A model generated the notes under the pieces. The model did not search any database and was not told where the DNA came from. It saw nothing but the letters and a program-made list of their open reading frames with translations. A stretch of DNA of 64,000 nucleotides from Gnetum montanum. Its lineage: Eukaryota > Streptophyta > Gnetopsida > Gnetales > Gnetaceae. Positions 11,399 through 20,528 of this stretch are shown here, one piece after another. Location: positions 342,070-406,069 of the forward strand of contig MNCI01012686.1 of NCBI GenBank assembly GCA_015680685.1, written 5' to 3'. The stretch's first letter is position 1, and every line of letters starts with the position of its first letter. Made by a program: the position numbers and the translations under genes.

Positions 11399-14179
11399 AT
11401 GGCCCTGAAACGTGGACAATAGGAAGGTCCTACTCAAGGTGGAAGCAAACGATCTCAGAGAGGTGGAAGATAAGATCCTGCTAGACAACATACAGAATAA
11501 GAGGAGTAATTGTTTAGTATTCATCAAGAGGACCCTCCTACCGTATAGTCTAGGCAGGCAGAAGGAGGAGTTGCCTGAACAGGGACAACATCTCACGTTC
11601 CCCCAAGATTGTGTTCAGGCCATCCATGAAAAGTCCACATTCGTTGTGGTGATTGTGGAATTGAACTTCGAATCTTTTGTAGAGTTCGCTCCAAGGCTAT
11701 TAAGGATCACCTCAAAGGATCTCCCTTATGGCCTACCCTCTCTGAAAGCGGTGCCTGGTACTTAGGAGAGACGTACCAATTTTTGCACAATAGACAGCAA
11801 GGCACTACTATCAGTATTTGTGGTATGACAATTGATTTCTCCACGTAGGCCATTTTAGAAGTATTAAACCTTCTGAATACAGGGCCCAAAGTTGCTCAGT
11901 TATCCACTTGTTTAGACCCCGATGTGCAATGGGATTGGTTGGAAAGGGCTTATGGGAAAGATAAAACATTTGGTGAGTTGACGATGAAAGAGAGGATTTA
12001 CTTCAAAATTGGAACATATCACCTCTTCCCCATGAAGGGCTTAAAAAGAATATCAATGTATGTGGCAAGAGGATGTGCAATGCTAATGGGAAAGGTTAAT
12101 GCTAACCTGCCCCATCTATATTTAACGGAGATCCTAAGGTGGTTCAAGGAATGGAAGATAGGGAAGATGAAGCTACCTTTCCCTTGTCTTATCAGAAAGC
12201 TTTGTCGACATGCTAGTATTCAGGGGTACACTAATGATGTCCTTCAAAAAGCCCAGATTGCTTCATATGCTGAATTGTTAAAGTCGCCAGCCCTAAGGAG
12301 AATCATTGGCGAGACGCTGGGACTAGAAGAAGAAGAAGAACATATGGCTGGACCAATTGCAACTCAACTTGCAGGACCCAATCAATCTCTAAGCATTGGT
12401 CCCAGCCAACAATAGGAAGTAGGGCCCAGCATAGGCCAGGATTAGTTGCCACTGCCGCAAGACTACAGACCATTGATGAGCCATCTCAGGGCCATCGCTG
12501 AGACGGTCAGTTGGGGAAGTCGTGACAACACAAACCTCTTCCGCATCATTGATGATGTCATTCAACCTATTGTTTCTTTGGATCGCACAAGGGGTAAAGT
12601 GTTTATTCACATAGGAGGAGGGGAAAGTAGATGCTCACAGCAGATCTCAGGAAATGTGACATCTTTCTAGGTGCAGTTAAAAATTGGTGAAGGGGCCACT
12701 ATGGTGGTCATGCAACACCAGAATGCCATGGGAGCTGTAGAAGTGGTCATAGACCACATCAAGGAATCATTCAATGTACCTGTTGTACCACCAGCAAACC
12801 TCACAGGAGCACAGGATGCTCAAACCTTAGCCAAAACCTCAATGACTCCTGCGAAACATGAGGATGTGCTTGATCGATTGCTCCAAATAGGGCAAGTAAT
12901 GATGTCCCTGTTTGACATCCCTCAAGATGTTACAGCAATTCAGTCAAATCTCACTTCCACAAAGGGGAAGTTGGTCTTAACAGAAGCGAGGGCTAAGCAT
13001 GCTGAAGCTGAAGTGCAGAAATTACAAGAGTAGCTCATGGTCCTACAAGCAGCACAACGGGACCCTCTGCAATTTGTTCCCGCAGACCAGCTAGATAATT
13101 TCAGAATTGAGCAACTAACCAAGCTAATCACGAAGAATAAAAAGGTGGCTAATGAAAAAGAGAAGGCTATTTGGGATGCCTCTGTAGCATAGGCGCAAAC
13201 TCATGCACATCTTAAAGCACTCAATGCCTTGCAAGAAAAAAATAAATAGCTCCTTGCTGACAACCTTTGGTTGACCACTATGGAGAAGCAAAAGAATGTT
13301 CTCGAGGAACACTTTCATTAGTTGCGAGAAAAATTCATCTGGGTCAACCAAGACATAAGTCATTTAGCCAGGGAGAATAGAACCCTCTCAATGAAGGAGG
13401 TACACGTAATTCATCAAAAGATAGGCATTGAAATAAGTGCGTGGCAAAATGAGGCTAAATGACATGAGAAGTTGAAGGAGCACTTTTGAGATCAAGTGGG
13501 AATGTACAAATAGATCCTCAAGAAGGAGATCCATATGGCCAAGGCCCACATTAATGCTATCAATGCTCAACACACTAACTGGTGGACCATATCAGACACA
13601 TATGCCTTTGCCCACCAAGCAGAAGTTAAGAACTGGGACTTGCAGATTTAGGATCTGACAGAATACATGGAGTTGGCAAACCTGTGGTATGTCAACCTTG
13701 CCATGTTAACAACAGGGTGCCCAAGAATAGAGCTCGAGTAGCAAGTAGCAACCACCTATGTTAAATACGAAGCAGAATTTGCTGAACATAAGAAGTTGTT
13801 GGAAAAACTAGAGGTCACAAATTTCGAACTTGAGGTGGTAAAAGCAAGCTACCAAGGCCAGAAGGATGTCGTAGCAAATTTGGCTCAACGGCTAGCAGAC
13901 TTTCAAGAGTACAAGGATAAAGCTAGAGCCTACGAAGAGGAACGTCAGGTATTTGTGACTTGGTATGTCAAAGCCAATCAAATGTTTCCTCAACTACCCT
14001 ATCCGTGGGAAGTGTTGACTCCATTAAACATCGGAACATTAGCATGGATGGCACAAGACCCTTAGATCGAAGAGGAGAAGCTCTAGGCCATACTCCAATG
14101 TCATCAAGCCTCAAAACCTGGAGCACAAGACAAGGGGAAAGCACCAATGGAGGAGCCATCGCCACCTGGAACTACATGA
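11399..14179 (+). pseudogene. E2 ORF2: plant-transposon-protein-like domain plus coiled coil, stop-ridden
   Basis: One reading frame of 927 codons runs from ATG 11399 to TGA 14177-14179, broken by in-frame stops but with no net frameshift. The E4 copy (33907-36684) is 926 codons, starts MAFKGG against MALKRG here, and ends with a like tail (PMEEPSPPGTT against PMQDPSPPITT). Residues about 110-310 (11740-12330: MTIDFS, KERIYFKIGTYHLFP, LPFPCLIRKLCRHA) resemble the putative plant transposon protein domain (PF20167 type). From about 12670 the sequence is rich in Glu, Lys, Gln and Leu with heptad-like spacing, predicting a long coiled coil. Between 11846 and 14100 I count 15 stops, 13 of them TAG. 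It lies where Athila elements carry an env-like frame, but I see no membrane segment. Function unknown. Confidence 0.65.
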
Positions 14180-14310
14180 GTTCCATCCATTTTTGTAGAT
14201 GTAGAACATTCCTTGTGTTGTGTCTTCATTTTTTTTCATTCCACACTACAGCATAATCCCAATTTTCCCATCTAATAATCCCATACCTATCCACTATGTA
14301 ATCACTGTAA

Positions 14311-14344
14311 CTCGAGGATGAGTTTCCATTCAATCGTGGGGGTA
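14311..14344 (+). other. Polypurine tract and conserved leader, E2
   Basis: CTCGAGGATGAGTTT (14311-14325) precedes GTGGGGGTA (14336-14344), which abuts the 3' LTR and would prime plus-strand DNA synthesis. E1 (17418-17451), E3 and E4 have the same leader and tract. Confidence 0.7.
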
Positions 14345-15173
14345 TGATGAGTCGTCATTTGGGGCAACCGTGATATCGCGTACGCGATATCGCAGCCCAA
14401 GTCGCAATATCACATATGCGATATTGCAGCCTATCTCCTCATCTATAAATAAGAGGTAGACAGATGACACGCACACATTAGGAATTAGAAGTTTAGTTTT
14501 CAGTTTAAGTGTTTTCATTTCCTTCTCTCCCTTTTCCTCTTTGTGTATGCCTGCAGTGTGGTGATTGTAATTGTACGGAACCTTTATTCGAGTGTGATGT
14601 ACTTGGACACGCACATGATCGACAATAAAGATCAAGATTACTTCATCATTGTAGCATTCACTTAGTTTAATTATTTAATTAATTGTTATTTACTACTTTC
14701 TTAGTTAATCTCTCTCACCCTTAAACTCATGTTAAAACACGGAATGAGTATGACTTGATTACAAGCATTTAAGTGTTACTACTTGGTAACCCAGTAGTGT
14801 ACCTAGGATCTGCACTTGGTAACCTTAGTGGTAGTCGTGCACGAAGTCTAAGATGTGCATGGATAATTAAGGAAGAGATGCTTATTGCACTTAGGCTAGT
14901 TTAGATTCTCTCACCCTGTCTCTCCTAGATTAGTTAATATTACTTTCCATTGCCTTCAGGAGTAGCGTTAGATTAGAAACCCATCATACACCTCACTCTA
15001 GACTAAACCATACGTGACAAAGATAATACTAGTCCAAGTGGAAAGACAACGAACTATGACCTAAGGCTAACTATCTAGGTGCCACAACTAGTCCGTCTGC
15101 AGAGTTCGACCAGATCATGCGTGTAATGCTTGTATTCATATGGTTGAGTGTAGGGGTACCTCGCCACTCATCA
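14345..15173 (+). repeat. 3' LTR of E2 (829 bp)
   Basis: It starts TGATGAGTCG and ends CTCATCA, followed by CATGG. Four GATATC-type palindromes (14369-14428) stand before TATAAAT (14444-14450), against one in the 5' LTR. Confidence 0.9.
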
Positions 15174-15973
15174 CATGGCCATAATTATATTCTTTTCATA
15201 ATAAAACTAAGAATAAACCTATGATCATTATGCCTAGACAGAAGAGTGAAGAACCAAGTGGGACTGAAAAGGGTATGAAATCAAAGGGATTTGTGGATTC
15301 TTTTGGATTATTGTTGTAGGTTCTATCTTGTTTCTTGGGTTGTATTATATCCTTGTAGATCTAACAAAAAATGGGAGCAAGAGTACAATAAGTGTTGCCT
15401 TACCATGGCACTATAAAGACATGTCACCCATGCCTAAATGTAGTCTTCTGGTGAGGTTGACATAATTAAAAAATAAAATAAATGCACAAGAATAAGTTTC
15501 TAGGGGTTCCACTGGAAAGACATGTTATCCATGCTTGAAGGTAGGTGGCTTCTCAGGAATCTAAAAAAATAAAAAGTGTAAGGAATAAACTTCTTCCTTG
15601 GACAATACACCAGGTGGTAATACTCCTTGCAATAGTGGTAGTCTTGTGGTTGTAACTCTAAGAGATTATACAATGTGATGTCACTAAAACATGGTATAGA
15701 CTTGGTTTGAATCTTAAAACAAATGGCTAATAATCACTTTAACCATCAATAACACACAATAATTTATTATGCCTATGGTAAGATACCTCATGTTTCAAGT
15801 TCTGCAATCCTTTCTGCAGTCCATCTCACCTCATTGTATATTTAATCATAAATTGTGGTTTTGTATAATATAATGTTGTTTTTCCAATCTGGTGATACTA
15901 ACATGTGTGTTTTGCTAGACATGTATGTCTTACATTCAACTCCTTGAGTGCCTAAGAACACTTTTAAATGTGG
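15174..15973 (+). other. E1 noncoding region downstream of E2
   Basis: This continues the E1 sequence broken at 6138 and matches E2 (9840-10550) and E4 (37670-38440, minus). A degenerate internal duplication is visible: AAAGACATGTCACCCATGCC near 15417 and AAAGACATGTTATCCATGC near 15518. No coding frame. Confidence 0.6.
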
Positions 15974-16028
15974 TTATACAAGGATGCTAAGGGCTGAAGC
16001 TTACTTTGGGAAGGACCCACTTGTATAA
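15974..16028 (+). ncRNA. Three-way-junction RNA motif, E1 copy
   Basis: The arms TTATACAAG (15974-15982) and CTTGTATAA (16020-16028) pair perfectly. Relative to E2, a C-G pair has become T-A. Hairpin 1 is GGGCT-GA-AGCTT (with wobbles); hairpin 2 is TGGG-AAGGA-CCCA. Confidence 0.6.
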
Positions 16029-16333
16029 CTCTTGTATTTCATACTTTCCAAGTAATTCCACATCATCTCGTGCCTTCCAAAACATCTAATAAACTTTCCA
16101 TATCATATAATAATTTGTCCATACATCAGAAATTCATTATCCATTTCTTATCCATATTATAAACTTTCATTGCTTGAGATTCTTTCTTCATGAACCTTAA
16201 ACACTAAATTTTTGAAAATTGTGCATCACTCATGGCTCATGACCCTTTAGACAAGATTTACATCTTCCAAACATTCCATCTAACTAATTTTTACCAAAAA
16301 AATCATTGAAAATTTTGAAATTTTTTAATGGTG

Positions 16334-16390
16334 ACATTGTAGCTATGATGTCATAGGCATCTACGATGTCACATATATAAAAATAGTATA
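16334..16390 (+). promoter_or_regulatory. Internal promoter-like block upstream of ORF2 remnant, E1
   Basis: Degenerate palindromic units (CATTGTAGCTATGATGTCAT, CTACGATGTCAC) precede TATATAAAAATAG near 16374. The position matches the internal blocks of E2 and E4. It has decayed more than the E2 copy. Confidence 0.4.
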
Positions 16391-16953
16391 TATATGTGCA
16401 ATAGTTAGTGAAATGTTTTACTTCCTCATTTTGCAACAAGAGGGTTTTTGCAGTTTTTTTTTCAGAACTATTGCACACTAGCTTCCAAAGACCATAACTT
16501 CACCCTCGTAGCTTCGATTTCCAAAATTTTTAAATCTTGTTGATCTTGGAACTCAACTTAGTCATGGGGGGGGGGGGTGTGCATTGCACAATATAAGTGA
16601 AAATTTGAAAATTTGAGCAAAAAATTCTTCATGTGATAAGATATTATAAAGGTTAAGTACAAAGAAATAATAAGAATCTTAACATTAATTAATTAAACTA
16701 AGGTTAGAAAGATTTAGATCATACTCCTAATAGATCATACCAACTGTTTTAGGCCATAATAAGCAAGAAAACGATAAGAAGGTCATAAGTAACTGAAAGA
16801 TATAACATAGGAGGGGTTCTTTTTTTGCAAATTTTTCTAACTTTGCAATCATAATATGATAAGAACTTGATCTAACCAAGGGTATGAGTAAGGTAATGGG
16901 CTATTAAGAACTGGTGTGAACATTCTAATAATTTCGTATCCTTGTTGATTGTA
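16391..16953 (+). other. ORF2 leader region, E1
   Basis: Noncoding. CTTAGTCATGGGGG near 16557 matches E2 at 11164. It ends at an AG acceptor-like GATTGTAG directly before the ATG-equivalent. Confidence 0.5.
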
Positions 16954-17275
16954 GATAGCCCCAAAGAGACCACCAAAGGGAGGACCTTCACAACCTGGAA
17001 GCTATAAAGATGCAACTCTAAGTCTCTCCATTATGGCCCACACTAACCAACAATGGTGAATGGAACTTAGGAGAAATGTACCAATCCTGGCAAAATAAAG
17101 AGGCCAATGCAATAGTTAAAATTGAAGGAGTCTCTATGCCATACTCAGTAAAGAGGACATATGGAAAAAGAAGATAAGGATAGAAGAGGAGAAACTCTGC
17201 ATAAGCCTAATGACAAAGGGAAGAAGCCAATGGAAGAGCCACCACCACCTCAAATACAAAATACATCGAGCCACT
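16954..17275 (+). pseudogene. E1 ORF2 remnant (start and tail only)
   Basis: The start codon equivalent is ATA at 16954. The first part to about 17160 matches the N-terminal region of E2 and E4 ORF2. The sequence then jumps to the C-terminal tail (NDKGKKPMEEPPPP, near 17209-17250), matching KGKAPMEEPSPP in E2. Nearly all of the domain and coiled coil has been deleted, leaving about a tenth of the 926-codon frame. Confidence 0.55.
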
Positions 17276-17451
17276 TCAAATTTTGTTTTTGTTTTATCAT
17301 GTAACTATGTCATTTTTGTACACACCACTCTGGCACTAAGAGTTAGTCAATAGTTAGAGTTAGTCAATAATCTTGAACCTTTCCAATTTTGTAATAAGCT
17401 CGATCCTATTTTGTTCACTCGAGGATGAGTTTTTGGTAAGTCGTGGGGGTA

Positions 17452-19208
17452 TGATAGAGTGTGAATTCGCTAAGACGTCGCATCTACAATGTTGTAGATG
17501 CGATGTCACATCTGTTTTGCGATGTTGTAAATGCGATGTCACAATTATAATTAATGAATCACATCTTGTCATAGGCTAAGATATCGAGTATTCAATATTG
17601 GGGATCCGATATCTTAGCCCTGTTATTGGAGCCTTGATATCATATCCCGTGCTATGACATTGGATGTCCAATATTGCGAGATGCATACTTGCCTATAAAT
17701 ACAACATTTGGGTGCATGATCCAGACATTCTTTTATCAATAGAGTATCCAAACCCTTGTAGTTTTATTCTATAGTCTTAGAGAATAGTCAGTGAGTGCCT
17801 ACAGTGTGGATCTAAGTCAGTTGTATGACATATTATTTGAGTGGCAATGTACTTAGACACATTCCATGAACAACAATAAGATCACGATTGATTCTTCTTC
17901 ATTGTAGCACTTTGACTTAGATTAGATTTACTTTCCATGCAATTTACTTTTCAAGTACTTAGTTAATATCTACATTTCATGCAAGTTAATCAATGGGTGG
18001 AATGAGCATGACCAATTTCGAGTGTAAGCACGTATTCACTTGGTAATCCCAGTAGCATTACCGCTTGGTTCACCTAGTAGTGTAGTGGTTGGTTATCCTA
18101 GTAGTGGATACATGGGTTCAAGATGTGTATAGCAAGCTAGGAATAGATGCTTATTACTCATAGGCTAGTTTAGACTTTATCTTTCTATTGTTAATTAGAT
18201 TAACTAATTAATTTCTCTATTATTGTTAGGAGTACCATAAAGTCAAAACAACATCAACCATCATATGCCTCACTTTGAACTAAACCATACATGAAAAAGC
18301 TACCACTAGTCCAAGTGGAAAGACAACAAATTGCAATTAATGCTTAACAATCTAGATGCACAACTAGTTCCATCCACAGAATTTGACTAGATCGTGCATG
18401 AATGCTTATGATTCGTATGGTTGGGCATAGGGGGTACCTGCCACTCATTAATAATAAATGCCTATAAATACAAGACTTCCCCCATGTGTTGGATACCTTT
18501 CAATTGTTTAGTAACAGAACTTTGTTAGTTTGTTTTGGTAGTTTAGTAATAGAAAGTGAATGCTCATAGTGTGATGTTGAGCAGTTGTACAAAATCTTTA
18601 TTCGAGTGAAGTGTATTTGGGCATAATTCATGATTGGAAATAAAGATCGAGATTGCTTTTCATCATTGCAATATCCACTTAGTTTTACTATTTTACTTAG
18701 CATAGTTTTTATTGTTTTCTTAGTTTGATCATTTACATTTCCAAGTACATTACTTTCTCGTTCATTAGTAAAGCAAAATGAGTACGATTGGTTTCGAGTG
18801 TTCAAGTGTAATTGTCTGGTAATCCTAGTAGTGTTTATGTTGGTTTGCCCAATAGCATAACACTTGGTAACCCAGTCACGGTTACATGAGCTCAAGGTGT
18901 GTATGGTAAGCCGAGACTGGATGCTCATCGCTCTAGGCTAGTTTAGATTTATCTTCTTGTCATTATTAATTTCTCCATTACTGTCAAGATTAGCATAAGG
19001 CTACAACAATATCAATTATCATGTGCCTCACTTTGGACTAAACCATACATGACAAAGCTACCACTAGTGCAAGTGGGAAGACAACGTCATGCGATCAATG
19101 CTTAACAATTTAGATGTCACAACTAGTCCCATATAGGGAATTTGACTAGATTGTGCTTGAATACTTGTGATTCGTATGGTTGGGCGTAGGGGTACTTGTC
19201 ACTTATCA
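17452..19208 (+). repeat. 3' LTR of E1, interrupted by another LTR
   Basis: The LTR is in two pieces, 17452-17554 and 18448-19208, totalling 864 bp against 852 bp for the 5' LTR. It follows polypurine tract GTGGGGGTA and ends TTATCA, followed by the CTAGG target duplication. Confidence 0.85.
17555..18447 (+). mobile_element. Solo LTR inserted in E1 3' LTR
   Basis: This 893-bp LTR begins TGAATCAC and ends CACTCA. Flanks share TTAA(T), consistent with a target duplication whose edge is ambiguous by one base. It has GATATC palindromes (17580-17680) and a TATA box in GCCTATAAATAC near 17690-17701. The 5' LTR of E1 shows the uninterrupted site near 340-350. Confidence 0.75.
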
Positions 19209-19260
19209 CTAGGGTTACTAGGCTAATACTTGTACCACTAGGCTAACACCTCATCGTTAA
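19209..19260 (-). repeat. SINE-like remnant, box-A half
   Basis: Minus strand TAGCCTAGTGGTAC is box A-like. It is the partner of 230-264, separated by E1. The CTAGG copy at 19209-19213 is the target duplication. Confidence 0.5.
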
Positions 19261-19860
19261 ATAGTACATATCATGGAGCTCTACTTAAATTTAACATTGT
19301 ATTTTATGTTCTAGATTACCTTAATAAAGCTTAACTCATAATGCATTGACCACAAAATAATGAACTTATCAATTGAGCTACATAATTATTGGCTTTTACT
19401 TTCAAACTTAGAGGGCATGAAACCCCAAAACATAACCAAATTTTATTGAGAAATAAATTCAAATAGGTACAACATGAAAAAACAACATTGCAACTATGAT
19501 TTCAAATGAGGCATGAATTACAAACAAATATTTTCTAGTTTTGGTTTAATTATTGGACTATATATCTTAGGGTGTAGTTATGAAGTTCTAATTAAACTAT
19601 ATATCTTAGGGTTTTACCTATCTTAGAGTTCTAAGGATTTTGGAATTTTGAAGTTTTCATGCTTATAACCAATTCTAGAATACCTATCCTCTTAAAATGA
19701 AAAGGTTGAGTAACCTTGATTTAGAAACCCCCCCTATTTTCAAAAAGCAAAAAATGCTAAGCAATGTGAATGGAATGCCTTTAAAAAACAATTGGCTACC
19801 AAGGTATTTTAAATCCAAAAAACCATGATACCGGACCTTACGTGCTATTAAACACAAGCT
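19261..19860. other. Intergenic sequence upstream of ATP12
   Basis: AT-rich; no gene or repeat recognised. A short duplication, TAAACTATATATCTTAGGGT-like, occurs around 19555-19610. Confidence 0.5.
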
Positions 19861-19904
19861 CCTTAGAAAACCTTTTGTGGGAATTAGGAAACAAATTCAA
19901 GTTG

Positions 19905-20111
19905 AGTGATAAATCACGTTGTTCGTGCTGTAGCTGCATCCTCTAAATTAAAATTACCCAGAACACTAAAATTAAAATCACGTTGTTCGTGCTATTGCCG
20001 ATGCATTGCATTAGTTCAAGAATGGATCCATTTTTTGCTGTCGAAACACGTCGATACCAATAAACCCTCTCTAAACCTCAGACGCTTGCAGTGAAGCTCG
20101 CAGCGGATCTG
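19905..20111 (+). promoter_or_regulatory. Probable ATP12 promoter and 5' UTR
   Basis: The 19-base repeat AAATCACGTTGTTCGTGCT occurs twice, at 19911 and 19975 (64-base offset), within about 200 bases of the ATP12 start. It contains CACGTT, a core recognised by plant bZIP or bHLH factors in general. No clear TATA box is visible; a promoter is inferred from position. Confidence 0.4.
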
Positions 20112-20528
20112 ATGGCGTCAATGATGTCAAAGATCATTTCCAGAACCATTTTAATTTCATCGCAATCTCCATCGTCATTATCGTGGAAGCATTTCAAATG
20201 CAGAGCTGCAGGATTCTTGCAGCAGAGAAGGAACTTCAGTGCCGAGTCGGCAACAGAGAAAGAAAAGGAAATACAAATCGATGAAAACTCGTCGTACACG
20301 GCTTCGAAAGAATTCTTACAAGCGTACGTGCCAATGCCAATTTCGGCGGTGCAGAGCTTTGTGATCGGAAAAAGATTTTACAAGGGCGTATCTACGCGAC
20401 TCGCAGACGACTCCAATGGCTGGACTGTTATGCTCGACTATCGCACTCTCAAAACGCCGTCCAAGCGGCCGCTTAAGTTCCCTACCCTCCACCTCGCCAA
20501 CGCCGTCGCCGCCGAGTGGGAATATCAG
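20112..20528 (+). CDS. ATP12: ATP12 exon 1
   Basis: Codes residues 1-139: transit peptide and start of the ATP12 domain. Ends GAATATCAG|GTTTGA, phase 0. Confidence 0.93.

Larger units (their letters stand above)
6139..15173 (+). mobile_element. E2: non-autonomous LTR element with gag and ORF2 but no pol
   Basis: The two LTRs (6139-6919 and 14345-15173) are flanked by a perfect 5-bp duplication CATGG (6134-6138 and 15174-15178). The order is primer-binding site, gag (7062-9265), noncoding region with a structured motif, internal promoter-like block, ORF2 (11399-14179), polypurine tract, 3' LTR. No protease, reverse transcriptase, RNase H or integrase is seen anywhere. The insertion site is proven by a related uninterrupted copy: E4 near 38425-38460 on the minus strand reads straight through the equivalent E1 junction. 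E2 would have to be moved in trans by related autonomous elements. An assembly gap at 7643-7813 lies within gag. Confidence 0.88.
265..19208 (+). mobile_element. E1: Athila-like Ty3/Gypsy element, internally deleted, nested host
   Basis: The element is bounded by two related LTRs (265-1116 and 17452-19208, the second interrupted) and by a perfect 5-bp target duplication, CTAGG at 260-264 and 19209-19213. Internally it holds a primer-binding site, a broken gag (1251-about 5000), a noncoding region and a remnant of ORF2 (about 16954-17275). No protease, reverse transcriptase, RNase H or integrase is visible, so pol has been lost. Four later insertions sit inside it: a solo LTR at 1368-2284, a minus LTR at 3307-4053, E2 at 6139-15173, and an LTR at 17555-18447. 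Removing these leaves roughly 8 kb. Its internal sequence matches E4 (31578-55676) outside pol, so it is probably a deleted relative of E4. Confidence 0.85.

Noticed and set aside
11399-14179. TAG recoding or readthrough in ORF2
   Set aside because: Stops coincide with Gln codons in sister copies and also occur in gag as TAA; C-to-T decay explains them better.
11399-14179. ORF2 as a retroviral-type envelope
   Set aside because: No signal peptide or membrane-spanning segment visible; a coiled coil and plant-transposon-like domain fit better.
14369-14428. GATATC repeats as a CRISPR-like array
   Set aside because: Plant nuclear LTR context, short irregular palindromes, no spacers.
20091-20111. 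Upstream in-frame GTG extending ATP12 by seven residues
   Set aside because: GTG is not a normal plant nuclear start; ATG 20112 gives a typical transit peptide.
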